From NCBI RefSeq assembly GCF_004023625.1, contig NZ_ML137716.1, positions 43,518 to 106,948 of the forward strand: a DNA stretch of 63,431 nt, given 5' to 3'. The position numbers and the translations under genes were made by a program. The DNA comes from Streptomyces cavernae. GTDB taxonomy: Bacteria > Actinomycetota > Actinomycetes > Streptomycetales > Streptomycetaceae. Position 1 is the first letter of the stretch; each line of letters starts with the position of its first letter. Shown here piece after piece: positions 20,439 through 30,249 of the stretch. The notes below the pieces were generated by a model that saw nothing but the letters and a program-made list of their open reading frames with translations, was not told the origin of the DNA and did no database searches.

Positions 20439-22085
20439 TCAGTGGTGGCCGTGCCCGCTCGTGATCTCCTTGTACTCCTCGACGGTCGGCTTGGCGATCT
20501 GGCCGTCCTCGCCGAAGTAGCCCTTGCTGAGCTTCGCGCGCAGCTTGTCCTTGCGCTTTATCTTGCGCTCGACGCCGTTCTCGTCGACCGTCGGGCCGAG
20601 CTCGGCCGGCGCGTGCTGCTCGTGCGCGGTGAGCGAGTACAGCTGCTCCTGGCTGAGCGGCTCGTGGACCTCGATGAACTCACCGTGCGGCAGGCGCTTG
20701 ATGATGCCGGTCTCGCGACCGTGCAGCACCTTGTCCTTGTCCCGGCGCTGCAGGCCGAGGCAGATCCGCTTGGTGACGATGAACGCGATGACCGGTGCGA
20801 CGAAGAACGCGATGCGGACGAACCAGGTCACCGCGTTGATCGACAGGTGGAAGTGCGTGGCGAACAAGTCGTTGCCACCACCGATCAGCATGACCACGTA
20901 CCAGGTGATCCAGGCGACACCCACGGCCGTACGGGTCGGGGCGTTGCGCGGACGGTCCGCGATGTGGTGCTCGCGCTTGTCGCCGGTGACCCAGGCCTCG
21001 ATGAACGGGTAGGCCGCGATCGCCACCAGCACCAGCGGGAAGATGACCAGCGGGATGAACACACCCAGGACGAGCGTGTGACCCGCGAAGTTGATCTCCC
21101 AGCCGGGCATGGCACGGATGAGGCCCTCGGAGAAGCCCATGTACCAGTCGGGCTGCGCACCGGTGGACACCTGGTCCGGGCGGTACGGGCCCATCGCCCA
21201 GATCGGGTTGATCTGCACGAGCGCCGCGATGGCGGAGATGACACCGAAGACCAGGAAGAAGAAGCCTCCGGCCTTGGCCATGTAGACCGGCATCAGCGGC
21301 ATGCCGACGACGTTCTTGTTGGTCCGGCCGGGACCCGCGAACTGCGTGTGCTTGTGGTAGAAGACCAGGATCAGGTGCGCCACCACGAGGCCGAGCATGA
21401 TGCCCGGCAGCAGCAGGATGTGGACCGAGTAGAAGCGGGCCACGAAGTCGCCGCCCGGGAACTCCCCGCCGAAGAGGAAGAACGACAGGTACGTGCCGAC
21501 GATCGGCACGGACAGGATCGCGCCCTCCATGAAGCGGACACCGGTGCCGGAGAGCAGGTCGTCCGGGAGCGAGTAGCCGGTGAAACCGGTGAACATGCCC
21601 AGGACGAACAGCAGGAAGCCGAACAGCCAGTTGACCTCGCGCGGCTTGCGGAACGCGCCGGTGAAGAAGACGCGCATCATGTGCACGAACATCGCCGCGA
21701 GGAAGACCAGCGCCGCCCAGTGGTGGATCTGCCGGATCAGCAGACCGCCGCGGACGTCGAAGCTGATGTCGAGCGTGGACGCGAACGCCTCACTCATCAG
21801 CTGTCCCTGCAGCGGGACGTAGCTGCCGTGGTACTCCACCTCGTTCATCGACGGGTGGAAGAACAGCGTCAGGTACACACCCGTGAGGATGATGATGATG
21901 AAGCTGTAGAGCGCGACCTCACCCAGCATGAAGGACCAGTGGTCCGGGAAGATCTTGCGCAGGTTGGCCTTGGCCAGGGAGTAGATCCCGAGGCGGCCGT
22001 CGGCCCAGTCGGCGAGCCGCTCACCGGCCGGCGCCTTGCCGCGCGAACGGCTCTCTCCGTGCGAGCTTGCTGACGTAGTGCTCAT
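20439..22085 (-). CDS. qcrB: Ubiquinol-cytochrome c reductase cytochrome b subunit
   Basis: 548 residues, the size of actinobacterial QcrB, which is longer than mitochondrial cytochrome b. The N-terminal four-helix heme domain includes IRQIHHWAALVFLAAMFVHMMRVFFTG (heme His) and GYSLPDDLLSGTG. The second half has HILLLPG...LVVAHL and the Qo-site PDPW/PEEW equivalent region at NPIWAMGPYRPDQVSTGAQPDWYMGF. It oxidises menaquinol in the bcc-aa3 supercomplex. Its ATG overlaps the qcrA stop by 4 bases. Confidence 0.97.
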   Translation of the reverse strand: MSTTSASSHGESRSRGKAPAGERLADWADGRLGIYSLAKANLRKIFPDHWSFMLGEVALYSFIIIILTGVYLTLFFHPSMNEVEYHGSYVPLQGQLMSEAFASTLDISFDVRGGLLIRQIHHWAALVFLAAMFVHMMRVFFTGAFRKPREVNWLFGFLLFVLGMFTGFTGYSLPDDLLSGTGVRFMEGAILSVPIVGTYLSFFLFGGEFPGGDFVARFYSVHILLLPGIMLGLVVAHLILVFYHKHTQFAGPGRTNKNVVGMPLMPVYMAKAGGFFFLVFGVISAIAALVQINPIWAMGPYRPDQVSTGAQPDWYMGFSEGLIRAMPGWEINFAGHTLVLGVFIPLVIFPLVLVAIAAYPFIEAWVTGDKREHHIADRPRNAPTRTAVGVAWITWYVVMLIGGGNDLFATHFHLSINAVTWFVRIAFFVAPVIAFIVTKRICLGLQRRDKDKVLHGRETGIIKRLPHGEFIEVHEPLSQEQLYSLTAHEQHAPAELGPTVDENGVERKIKRKDKLRAKLSKGYFGEDGQIAKPTVEEYKEITSGHGHH

Positions 22086-23149
22086 CCGCGCTCCCAGAAT
22101 GCAGGGCCGACGGGCTCCGCGAAGTCGCCGAGCGCCTCGAGGTAACCCTCGTCGTTCACAGTGATGCGCAGTTGCGGCAACGCGTGGCCGGCGGGACCGA
22201 AGATCACCCGGCCACCGTCGGACAGGTCGAAGGTGGACTGGTGGCAGGGGCAGAGGACGTGGTGCGTCTGCTGCTCGTAGAGGGAGATCGGGCAACCCAC
22301 GTGGGTGCAGATCTTGGAGTAGGCCACAATGCCCTCGTGGGACCACTCCAGTTCCTGCTTGTCCTTGATGTTGTCCGGCTGGATCCGGACGATCATCAGG
22401 GCGGCCTTGGCGATCTCCTTCTGGAAGTCCTCGTCGTGCTCCTCCAGGCCCTCGGGCATGGCGAAGGTGAGGGAGCCGACCGCCACGTCCGAGGCCTTCA
22501 GCGGCTCGTTCGTGTTCATGTTGACGAGCAGCTTGCCCTTGGACCACAGCGTGTGCCGCAGCTTCTCCTCGGGCAGCGGACCGAGGTCGCGCAGCAGGAC
22601 GATGCCGGACAGCGGCACCATCGCCAGCGCGCCGAGCATCGTGTTGCGGATCAGCTTGCGACGGCCGATCTGCGATTCTCCGGCACCCTGCTTGAAGTCG
22701 GCCATGACCTTGGCCTTGACCTCGGGGGCCGCCTCGATGGCGTGCCGTTCGTCGGCGATCTCCACATCGGACATCAGGGTGCGCGCCCAGTGGACGGCGC
22801 CCGCGCCGATGCAGAACAGCGCCAGACCCAGGGTCAGTCCGAGCGCCATGTTCAGGGCGTTGGTGTGGCCGAAGGGCCACACGTAGACGTTCTCGTCCAC
22901 CCCGATGGCCACGAAGGAGGCGATGAAGCCGATCGTGGCCAGCATGGACACCGTGAACAGCAGGGCTACCGTGCGCTCGGAGCGCCTGGCGGCCCGCTCG
23001 TCGATGTCCTGGATGCGGTGCTCGTGGGGCGGCAGCCCCGGGTCGGCGAACGGGTGCTTCTCGTCCGCCACCGCCACCGAGCGGTGCTCGTGGTCGTCGG
23101 CGGCCTGCGCTGCGGGCAGGTTCTCTTCTGGAATCTCGTGGCTACTCAT
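22082..23149 (-). CDS. qcrA: Rieske iron-sulfur subunit of the bcc complex
   Basis: 355 residues. Three transmembrane segments (about 65-85, 98-118 and 185-205) precede the Rieske domain, the actinobacterial form. The 2Fe-2S ligands are in ICTHVGCPISLY and VLCPCHQSTF. The third helix has the basic RRKLIRNT in front, a late Tat-type signal known for actinobacterial Rieske proteins. It carries electrons from menaquinol to QcrC. Its start overlaps the qcrC stop by 4 bases. Confidence 0.97.
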   Translation of the reverse strand: MSSHEIPEENLPAAQAADDHEHRSVAVADEKHPFADPGLPPHEHRIQDIDERAARRSERTVALLFTVSMLATIGFIASFVAIGVDENVYVWPFGHTNALNMALGLTLGLALFCIGAGAVHWARTLMSDVEIADERHAIEAAPEVKAKVMADFKQGAGESQIGRRKLIRNTMLGALAMVPLSGIVLLRDLGPLPEEKLRHTLWSKGKLLVNMNTNEPLKASDVAVGSLTFAMPEGLEEHDEDFQKEIAKAALMIVRIQPDNIKDKQELEWSHEGIVAYSKICTHVGCPISLYEQQTHHVLCPCHQSTFDLSDGGRVIFGPAGHALPQLRITVNDEGYLEALGDFAEPVGPAFWERG

Positions 23150-23955
23150 GACTTCTTGGCCTTTGCGGTCCGAGCGGCGACCCAGACGGCGACAGCGATC
23201 ATGGCGCCGAGACCGAAGATCCAGCCGAAGAGGCCCTCACTCACCGGGCCGAGGCCGCCGAGGTCGAGGCCTCCGGGGTTCACGGTGTCGTCGCTGTTGA
23301 CCGCGTTCAGGTACGCGATGATGTCCTTCTTGTTCTCCTCCGACATCACGGTGTCGGGGAAGGACGGCATGTTCTGCGGGCCCGTCTGCATGGCCTCGTA
23401 GATGTGCTTCGGGTCGACGTCCTCCAGGCCCGGGGCGTACTTGCCCTTGGACAGTGCACCGCCCTTGCCGGTGAAATTGTGGCACTGCGCGCAGTTGGTC
23501 CGGAAGAGCTCACCGCCCTCGGCGATGTCCGCGCCCGCGGGGTCGTACTGGCTCTTCGTCGGCACCTCGGGACCGGCGCCCAGCGAGGCGATGTACGCCG
23601 CGAGCTGGTCGATCTCGGCCTGCGAGTAGATGTTCTTCTTCTTCGGCACCTGAGCGCCGGGCTGCTGGGCCGGCATACGGCCGGTGGCGACCTGGAAGTC
23701 GACCGCGGCCGCACCCACACCGACCAGGCTGGGCCCGTCGGTGGTGCCCTGTCCGCCCGTCCCGTGGCAGCTGGCGCAGCCCACCGAGTAGAGCTTCTTG
23801 CCCTCTTCGATGGTCAGGGACTGGGCGGTTTCGTCGGCCTGCGCCTTGTCCGCGGGCGCGAACGCGGCGTACAGCCCCCCGGTGGCCGCCAGCGCGAGGA
23901 GTAGGACGACGACAGCCGCCAGCGGATGGCGTCGTCGTGCGGAGAGCTTTTTCAC
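23146..23955 (-). CDS. qcrC: Diheme cytochrome c subunit of the bcc complex
   Basis: 269 residues with two heme-binding CxxCH motifs (GCASCHGTGGQG and NCAQCHNFTGKG). The Met ligands are in tracts such as GRMPAQQ and NMPSFPD. N-terminal and C-terminal transmembrane anchors are present (FGWIFGLGAMIAVAVWVA). The two hemes bridge electrons from QcrA to the CuA site without soluble cytochrome c. GTG start with a gggg site upstream; 76 bases after ctaE on the same strand. Confidence 0.97.
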   Translation of the reverse strand: MKKLSARRRHPLAAVVVLLLALAATGGLYAAFAPADKAQADETAQSLTIEEGKKLYSVGCASCHGTGGQGTTDGPSLVGVGAAAVDFQVATGRMPAQQPGAQVPKKKNIYSQAEIDQLAAYIASLGAGPEVPTKSQYDPAGADIAEGGELFRTNCAQCHNFTGKGGALSKGKYAPGLEDVDPKHIYEAMQTGPQNMPSFPDTVMSEENKKDIIAYLNAVNSDDTVNPGGLDLGGLGPVSEGLFGWIFGLGAMIAVAVWVAARTAKAKKS

Positions 23956-24031
23956 GGATTACCCCGGTGTCAGGATCTTCTGCGTCGATGCTTCTGGAAT
24001 GGATCGGTTCGCCCCGAGAGCGCCGGCCCGA

Positions 24032-24652
24032 CTACTTGATCATGTAGATCGTGGCAAACAGGCCGATCCAGACGACGTCGACGAAGTGCCAGTAGTAGGA
24101 CACGACGATGGCGGCGGTCGCCTGCTCGTGGGTGAACCTCCGGGCCGCGTAGGTGCGGCCGAGGACCAGCAGGAAGGCGATCAGACCGCCCGTCACGTGC
24201 AGTCCGTGGAAACCGGTGGTCAGGTAGAAGACCGAGCCGTACGGGTCGGAGGAGAGCGAGAGCCCGTCCTTCTTGACCAGCTCGGTGTACTCGTACACCT
24301 GGCCGCCGATGAAGATCGCACCCATGATGAACGTGACGATGAACCAGCCCCGGAGCTTCTTCACGTCACCGCGCTCGGCGGCGAACACGCCGAGCTGGCA
24401 GGTGAGCGAGGAGAGCACCAGGATCGTGGTGTTCGTCGCCGAGAACGGGAAGTTCAGCGCGGAGGCCTTCTCCGACCAGAACTCGGGCCCGGTCACCGAT
24501 CGCAGGGTGAAGTACATCGCGAAAAGGGCCGCGAAGAACATCAGCTCGGAACTCAACCAGATGATGGTTCCGACGCTGGTGAGGTTCGGCCGGTTGACCG
24601 ACGGGTGCGCGTGCCCGGTATCTACTGTCGTTGCTGTCGCCACGCCCGACAT
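24032..24652 (-). CDS. ctaE: Cytochrome c oxidase subunit III
   Basis: 206 residues with five transmembrane helices. Typical segments are [38 protein letters not shown] and [19 protein letters not shown], the last being the family signature. It is part of the aa3 oxidase. It leads the ctaE-qcrCAB group, separate from ctaCDF. Confidence 0.96.
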   Translation of the reverse strand: MSGVATATTVDTGHAHPSVNRPNLTSVGTIIWLSSELMFFAALFAMYFTLRSVTGPEFWSEKASALNFPFSATNTTILVLSSLTCQLGVFAAERGDVKKLRGWFIVTFIMGAIFIGGQVYEYTELVKKDGLSLSSDPYGSVFYLTTGFHGLHVTGGLIAFLLVLGRTYAARRFTHEQATAAIVVSYYWHFVDVVWIGLFATIYMIK

Positions 24653-24851
24653 TATGTCGGTCGCTTATCCCGCCCTCACCCCCGGGGGTGCTGTTCGGAG
24701 TGTCCAGCGGGTTTCCCGGGCGTATGCCCTGGCCGAAGGGGGCTTCGAAGGTGGGTGCGGACCGCTGTTGACCATGGCTCGGTAGGAGTAGCATCCGCGC
24801 TACGGCTCTCCGATCAAAGACGACGGGGACCCCAACGGACACGGAGGAACA

Positions 24852-25256
24852 ATGCAGCGGACCGCCACGGTGCTGGTCTACAGCGACGACTCCAACACCC
24901 GCGAACAGGTCCGCCTCGCGACCGGCCGCAGGCCCGCCCCGGACGTGCCCCAGGTCGAGTTCCTGGAGTGCGCGACCCCGGCCGCCGTGCTGAAGGAGCT
25001 GGACCGCGGCGGCATCGACGTCTGCGTCCTCGACGGTGAGGCGGTGCCCGCCGGCGGTATGGGTATCTGCCGGCAGATCAAGGACGAGATCTTCAACTGT
25101 CCGCCGGTGCTGGTTCTCATGGGGCGGCCTCAGGATGCCTGGCTTGCCACCTGGAGTCGCGCTGACGCGGCGGTGACGCTTCCTGTGGAGCCTGTTGAGT
25201 TCGCCGAGGCGTTGGCCTCTCTGCTCCGTAAAAGAGTCGGCGTAGTCAGCGCCTGA
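24852..25256 (+). CDS. Receiver-like (atypical response-regulator) single-domain protein
   Basis: 134 residues resembling a CheY-like domain. It has an acidic pair after strand 1 (VLVYSDDSN), an Asp at the end of strand 3 (IDVCVLDGEA, the phospho-acceptor position) and VLVLMGR at strand 4. The switch Lys-Pro of strand 5 is replaced by LPVEPVEF, so the conserved Lys is missing. There is no output domain. ATG with a strong ggagg site. Divergent from ctaE in the respiratory cluster. It may be a phosphorylation-independent partner protein (inference). Confidence 0.75.
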   Translation: MQRTATVLVYSDDSNTREQVRLATGRRPAPDVPQVEFLECATPAAVLKELDRGGIDVCVLDGEAVPAGGMGICRQIKDEIFNCPPVLVLMGRPQDAWLATWSRADAAVTLPVEPVEFAEALASLLRKRVGVVSA

Positions 25257-25369
25257 GAGCTCGGGGGCTGCACCTGCTGGGGCGGCCGCGGGCCTGGCGT
25301 GGTTGCTCGCGCCCACGCGGCGCAGCGGCATGTCGGGCGCAGCCCCCCGCCCCTTACGGGGCACCGCTC

Positions 25370-26617
25370 TCATACGCCCTGCGGGCGCAGGCGTGCCCGG
25401 TCCTCCGGGCGGACGGTGTCCGGGGTGCCGTTCAGGAGGGCGCTGCCGGCTCGCCAGTTCTTCCAGTCGAGGTTCCAGTCGCCGAAGCCGTTCCCGAACG
25501 GGGCCATCGTCTCGCCGTTCGAGTTGACGACCTGGACCAGGTCGCCGACGCGGATGGTGTCGTAGAACCACTGGGCATTGCTCATGCTCATGCCGGTGCA
25601 GCCGTGGCTGACGTTGGCGTTCCCCTGGGAGCCGACCGACCAGGGCGCCGCGTGAACGTACTCGCCGCTGTTGGTGACCCTGACCGCGTAGTGGACCATC
25701 AGGTCGTAGAAGTCCGCGGCGCCGATGCTGGCGCTCGTCATGCGAACGGTACCTTCCCTGGCGAGTACGACCTTGACTCCGTTGCGGGTCTCATAGCCGG
25801 GCATGCCCGTGGTGACCGGTATCTCCTTGATCACCTCACCGTTGCGGTACACCGTCATGTGGTGGGCGGCCGCGTCGGTGACGGCGATCACCCGGTCGCC
25901 CGTGGTGATCGTGAGGCTCTTGGCCTTGCCGCCCCACAGCCGTTCGGCGACCTTCACGCCCTCCAACTCGCTGCGGGCGGTGACGGTGGCGTGCGCGGGC
26001 CAGTAGTCCTTGGGGCGGTAGTGCAGGGTCTTGTCGTCCACCCAGTGCCAGGAGCCGGCCACCGAGGGCACCGACTCGACGCGCAGGGAGCGCTCGACGG
26101 CCGCGCGGGCCTTCGGGTCCTGGACGGGGACGCTGAGGGTGGCCGTGACGGGCTGGCCGACCCCGTAGGTGCCGGCCTCCGGCCCGAAGGTGACGTCGAG
26201 GCGCTTCTTCGTCGTCGGGGTGCTGGTGTCGAAGCCGAGCACCTTGCGACCGGGGGCGCCTTCGTCGTTCTGGGTGCTGACCCGCACCGTGTAGTGGGTT
26301 CCCGCGGCCAGGGGTGAGGTGCTGTGCCAGCGGGTGCCGTCGGCGGAGAGTTTGCCCGCCACCTGCCGGCCCGCCGCGTCGGTGGCCGTCACATCGGTGA
26401 GGCTGCCGTCCGAGCCCTTGACGGTGATCTCCAGGGGTTTGTCGGGGTCGGCCTCGCCACTGCCCTTGGGTCCGTTGAAGGAGATCTGGTCCGTGGCGTC
26501 GAACGGCTTCGCGGAGAGCGAGTGGCCATCGGACGTGCACGCCGCGGCGGCGGCGCCCAGGGCGCCGGCCAGCAGACCGCAGCCGATGACCTTGCGTATG
26601 CGCGGTATGTGGCTCAT
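25370..26617 (-). CDS. L,D-transpeptidase lipoprotein with Ig-like domains
   Basis: 415 residues. A signal peptide ends in the lipobox AAAAC. Two immunoglobulin-like domains (about 45-150 and 150-245) precede the YkuD catalytic domain (about 250-375), with HAAPWSVGSQGNANVSHGC and catalytic Cys340. This is the mycobacterial LdtMt2-type layout, making 3-3 cross-links in peptidoglycan or anchoring proteins. It sits between ctaF and ctaE on the same strand, but a terminator hairpin separates it from ctaF. Confidence 0.94.
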   Translation of the reverse strand: MSHIPRIRKVIGCGLLAGALGAAAAACTSDGHSLSAKPFDATDQISFNGPKGSGEADPDKPLEITVKGSDGSLTDVTATDAAGRQVAGKLSADGTRWHSTSPLAAGTHYTVRVSTQNDEGAPGRKVLGFDTSTPTTKKRLDVTFGPEAGTYGVGQPVTATLSVPVQDPKARAAVERSLRVESVPSVAGSWHWVDDKTLHYRPKDYWPAHATVTARSELEGVKVAERLWGGKAKSLTITTGDRVIAVTDAAAHHMTVYRNGEVIKEIPVTTGMPGYETRNGVKVVLAREGTVRMTSASIGAADFYDLMVHYAVRVTNSGEYVHAAPWSVGSQGNANVSHGCTGMSMSNAQWFYDTIRVGDLVQVVNSNGETMAPFGNGFGDWNLDWKNWRAGSALLNGTPDTVRPEDRARLRPQGV

Positions 26618-26692
26618 GGCTTCACGCTAGGAACGCTCCCCCGCGGCGGCGCGGTGGGTGGGCCGGGCGGGGGAAGCGGGCGTGGCAAACGG

Positions 26693-26729
26693 GGGAGCCC
26701 GGACCTCCTGGTGGAGTGTCCGGGCTCCC
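26693..26729 (-). terminator. Terminator of ctaCDF
   Basis: Perfect 12-bp stem (gggagcccggac/gtccgggctccc) about 60 bases past the ctaF stop, before the L,D-transpeptidase gene. Confidence 0.75.
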
Positions 26730-26787
26730 GGGCGCGTGCGGCGTGTTACCGGACGCGCGGTGCGTCACCGGGTGGTGCCGCGGGGTG

Positions 26788-27186
26788 TCACTGGGTGCGG
26801 TTCTCTCCGTGGTAGTACTCGAAGACCCAGCCCCACAGACCGACCAGGATGATCGGCAGCGAGAAGTACAGCAGCCACCAGCCGAAGATGACGCCCATGA
26901 AGGCGAACGCGCCGCCGATACCGAGGGCGAGCGGCTGCCAGCTGTGCGGGCTGAAGAACCCGAGCTCACCGGCGTCGTCCGCGACGTCGGCCTCCTTGTT
27001 GTCCTGGGCGCCCACGTCGACCCGCCTGGCCGTGAAGGCCAGGTAGTAGCCGATCATGATGCACAGGCCGAAGGCCAGGAACAGCGCGGTGGTACCGGCC
27101 GGCTCCTTCGACCACACGCCGTAGACGATCGCCATGACGAGGACGAAGACGCTCAGCCAGATGAACATCCTGCCTTGGATCTTCAC
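26788..27186 (-). CDS. ctaF: Cytochrome c oxidase subunit IV (actinobacterial)
   Basis: 132 residues, four predicted helices, with the conserved [13 protein letters not shown] loop of actinobacterial CtaF. It stabilises the aa3 oxidase. The GTG start overlaps the ctaD stop by 4 bases (GTGA). Confidence 0.95.
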   Translation of the reverse strand: MKIQGRMFIWLSVFVLVMAIVYGVWSKEPAGTTALFLAFGLCIMIGYYLAFTARRVDVGAQDNKEADVADDAGELGFFSPHSWQPLALGIGGAFAFMGVIFGWWLLYFSLPIILVGLWGWVFEYYHGENRTQ

Positions 27187-28913
27187 TTGCCGGCCTCCTT
27201 GCTGCCCGCGAGGGCACTGGCACCGTGATCGCCGTGACCGAGCTGGTCGAGCGCGGCGATCTCCGGGTGGTGCAGGTCGAACGCCGGCGATTCACTGCGG
27301 ATGCGCGGCAGGGTGAGGAAGTTGTGCCGCGGCGGCGGGCAGGAGGTCGCCCACTCCAGCGAACGGCCGTAGCCCCACGGGTCGTCGACCTCGACCTTCT
27401 TGCCGTACTTGGCGGTCTTCCAGACGTTGTAGAGGAACGGCAGGATCGACAGGCCGAGCAGGAACGAGGAGATCGTCGAGATGGTGTTGAGCGCGGTGAA
27501 GCCGTCGGCCGCGAGGTAGTCCGCGTACCGGCGCGGCATGCCCTCGGCGCCCAGCCAGTGCTGGACGAGGAAGGTGCCGTGGAAGCCGATGAACAGCGTC
27601 CAGAAGGTGATCTTGCCGAGCCGCTCGTCGAGCATCTTGCCCGTCATCTTCGGCCACCAGAAGTGGAAGCCGGAGAACATCGCGAACACCACGGTGCCGA
27701 AGACGACGTAGTGGAAGTGCGCCACCACGAAGTACGAGTCCGAGATGTGGAAGTCCATCGGGGGCGAGGCCAGGATGACACCGGTCAGACCACCGAAGGT
27801 GAAGGTGATCAGGAAGCCGGTGGCCCAGAGCATCGGTGTCTCGAAGGACAGCGAGCCCTTCCACATCGTTCCGATCCAGTTGAAGAACTTCACGCCGGTC
27901 GGTACGGCGATGAGGAACGTCATGAAGGAGAAGAACGGCAGCAGCACACCGCCGGTGACGTACATGTGGTGCGCCCACACGGTCACGGACAGACCGGCGA
28001 TCGCGATGGTGGCGGCGATCAGGCCCATGTAACCGAACATCGGCTTGCGGCTGAAGACCGGGATGACCTCGGAGATGATCCCGAAGAACGGCAGCGCGAT
28101 GATGTACACCTCTGGGTGGCCGAAGAACCAGAAGAGGTGTTGCCACAGCAGCGCGCCACCGTTGGTGGCGTCGAAGATGTGGGCACCGAACTTACGGTCG
28201 GCCTCCAGCGCGAACAGCGCGGCCGCGAGGACCGGGAACGCGAGCAGGACCAGCACACCGGTCAGCAGCACGTTCCACACGAAGATCGGCATGCGGAACA
28301 TGGTCATGCCCGGAGCGCGCATGCAGATGATCGTGGTGATGAAGTTGACCGAGCCGAGGATCGTGCCGAAGCCGGAGAAGGCCAGACCCATGATCCACAT
28401 GTCGGCGCCGATGCCCGGCGAGCGGACCGCGTCCGACAGCGGGCTGTAGGCGAACCAGCCGAAGTCGGCCGCGCCCTGCGGGGTGAGGAAGCCGGCCACC
28501 GCGATGAGCGAGCCGAACAGGTAGAGCCAGTAGGCGAACATGTTCAGCCGCGGGAACGCCACGTCGGGCGCGCCGATCTGCAGCGGCATGATCCAGTTGG
28601 CGAAGCCGGCGAACAGCGGCGTCGCGAACATCAGCAGCATGATCGTGCCGTGCATCGTGAACGCCTGGTTGAACTGCTCGTTCGACATGATCTGCAGACC
28701 GGGCCGGGCGAGCTCGGCACGCATGAACAGCGCCATGACGCCGCCGATCACGAAGAACGCGAACGACGTGACCAGATAGAGCGTGCCGATCGTCTTGTGG
28801 TCGGTGGTGGTGAGCCACTTGACCACGACGTTGCCGGGCTGCTTGCGCCGGACGGGGATCTCGTTCTCGTACGAGTCCTCGGCGGCACCCTGAGGTTCGT
28901 TGAGGATGCTCAC
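27183..28913 (-). CDS. ctaD: Cytochrome c oxidase subunit I
   Basis: 576 residues, 12 helices of the heme-copper oxidase. Visible ligands and channels: HGTIMLLMF (low-spin heme a His), [15 protein letters not shown] (CuB His and cross-linked Tyr), [10 protein letters not shown] (two CuB His), [15 protein letters not shown] (heme a3 and heme a His). It reduces O2 to water and pumps protons. GTG start overlapping the ctaC stop. Confidence 0.98.
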   Translation of the reverse strand: MSILNEPQGAAEDSYENEIPVRRKQPGNVVVKWLTTTDHKTIGTLYLVTSFAFFVIGGVMALFMRAELARPGLQIMSNEQFNQAFTMHGTIMLLMFATPLFAGFANWIMPLQIGAPDVAFPRLNMFAYWLYLFGSLIAVAGFLTPQGAADFGWFAYSPLSDAVRSPGIGADMWIMGLAFSGFGTILGSVNFITTIICMRAPGMTMFRMPIFVWNVLLTGVLVLLAFPVLAAALFALEADRKFGAHIFDATNGGALLWQHLFWFFGHPEVYIIALPFFGIISEVIPVFSRKPMFGYMGLIAATIAIAGLSVTVWAHHMYVTGGVLLPFFSFMTFLIAVPTGVKFFNWIGTMWKGSLSFETPMLWATGFLITFTFGGLTGVILASPPMDFHISDSYFVVAHFHYVVFGTVVFAMFSGFHFWWPKMTGKMLDERLGKITFWTLFIGFHGTFLVQHWLGAEGMPRRYADYLAADGFTALNTISTISSFLLGLSILPFLYNVWKTAKYGKKVEVDDPWGYGRSLEWATSCPPPRHNFLTLPRIRSESPAFDLHHPEIAALDQLGHGDHGASALAGSKEAGK

Positions 28914-29869
28914 AGGATGTTCGTCTCCCGGTTCTTCTCGTGCTCCGTCTGCTCAATGCCGGCCGGGATGTAACCGGTCTGCCCCTTCTCCGCGAGCTCC
29001 TGGAGGTGCTGCCGGTAGCGCTCGGGAGAGACGACCTTGACGTTGAAGAGCATGCGGGAGTGGTCGACGCCGCAGAGTTCGGCGCACTTGCCGAGGAAGG
29101 TGCCCTCCTTGCTGGGGGTCACCTCGAAGGCGTTGGTGTGGCCCGGGATGACGTCCATCTTCATCAGGAACGGCACCACCCAGAAGGAGTGGATGACGTC
29201 ACGCGAGGTGAGGACGAAGCGGACCTTCTCGCCCTTGGGGAGCCAGAGGGTCGGACCCGGGTTGTTCGTCTGGGGGTTCCGCGTGCCGGGCGTGCCGACG
29301 TCGTAGACACCGCCGGCGTTCGCCGGGAAGTCTTCCTTGAACTTGTTCGGAATGGCGTCCAAGTTCTCGTCGGTCTTGGCGTCACCGGTGGAACCGTCGA
29401 CGTTCTCGACGTAGTTGAAGCCCCAACTCCACTGGAAGCCGACCACGTTGACGGTGTGGGCCGGCTTGTCGGACAGGTTCAGGAGCTTCGACTCGTCGCG
29501 GGCGGTGAAGTAGAAGAGCACCGAGACGATGATCAGCGGGACCACGGTGTACAGCGCCTCGATGGGCATGTTGTACCGGGTCTGTGGGGGGACTTCGACC
29601 TTGGTGCGGCTGCGCCGGTGGAACATTGCGCTCCACAGGATCAAGCCCCACACCAGCACGCCGACGGCGAGCGCGGCCGCCCACGACCCCTGCCACAGGG
29701 AGAGGATCCGAGGAGCCTCCTCCGTGGTCGGGGTGGGCATACCAAGGCGGGGGAAGTCCTTGTATGTGCAACCGGTGGCGGTCGCCAGGACCAGGCCCGC
29801 GGTCAGTGCCTGCAGCAGCTTCCGCCGCATCGGGCGCCGCGGCGAGCGGTCGGAGCCGTTGGGACTCAC
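28910..29869 (-). CDS. ctaC: Cytochrome c oxidase subunit II
   Basis: 319 residues. A lipobox-like TATGC follows the first hydrophobic segment, then two transmembrane helices and the cupredoxin domain with the CuA site: [23 protein letters not shown] (two Cys, His, Met). [13 protein letters not shown] is the aromatic electron-entry patch. It accepts electrons from QcrC. I start at GTG 29869; the upstream in-frame extension is low-complexity and lacks homology features. Confidence 0.96.
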   Translation of the reverse strand: MSPNGSDRSPRRPMRRKLLQALTAGLVLATATGCTYKDFPRLGMPTPTTEEAPRILSLWQGSWAAALAVGVLVWGLILWSAMFHRRSRTKVEVPPQTRYNMPIEALYTVVPLIIVSVLFYFTARDESKLLNLSDKPAHTVNVVGFQWSWGFNYVENVDGSTGDAKTDENLDAIPNKFKEDFPANAGGVYDVGTPGTRNPQTNNPGPTLWLPKGEKVRFVLTSRDVIHSFWVVPFLMKMDVIPGHTNAFEVTPSKEGTFLGKCAELCGVDHSRMLFNVKVVSPERYRQHLQELAEKGQTGYIPAGIEQTEHEKNRETNIL

Positions 29870-29948
29870 GTAGCGCCTTCCCGAGAGTCTCGCCCGCGCT
29901 GCTGGCTGCGGCCTTCTCGCTGGTCGGTCGCCGCCCTGCGACGGGCAG

Positions 29949-29977
29949 GGGTTTGGATGTTTATGCGGACCAAACCC
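29949..29977. promoter_or_regulatory. Inverted repeat upstream of ctaC, candidate operator
   Basis: GGGTTTGG and CCAAACCC form perfect 8-bp arms separated by 13 bases. The arm centres are 21 bases apart (two helical turns), and the site lies about 80 bases upstream of ctaC in an AT-richer patch. It does not match the Rex consensus I know. The remaining 29870-30249 spacer holds the divergent promoters and nothing else I can assign. Confidence 0.45.
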
Positions 29978-30077
29978 TACTGGACGCCATTCGGGGCCAC
30001 GCGGGGAGGGTGCCCAACGCGCCGCCCCCGCTCCGAAGGATGCCCGAAGGAGTGGAATCCCCCAGTCGGAGGGTAGT

Positions 30078-30108
30078 TTGACGGACTTTCCGGACAATTC
30101 CTTACTTT
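30078..30108 (+). promoter_or_regulatory. Possible promoter of the desulfurase-TusA gene
   Basis: TTGACG and TACTTT, 19 bases apart, about 140 bases before the GTG. The spacer is slightly long. Confidence 0.35.
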
Positions 30109-30249
30109 TCCGATCCGAGGTGGGCGTCCGGGTCGGCCGGGACACGGTCTTTCGCCCCCGCGGCCCTGCCCGTCCCCGCCCGTCCCCGTGGGGACACCTC
30201 GCCCGCACCGAAGGGGCGGGCGAACCCGGCGGGGAGTTAGCGTGGCGGC

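Noticed and set aside
20439..22880. Giant qcrB reading frame of 813 residues
   Set aside because: The upstream 265 residues are antisense-free shadow of qcrA in another frame; QcrB of 548 residues has the family length and a 4-base overlap start.
29870..30249. Rex operator at ctaC
   Set aside because: No TTGTGAA-type half sites; the visible palindrome is different.
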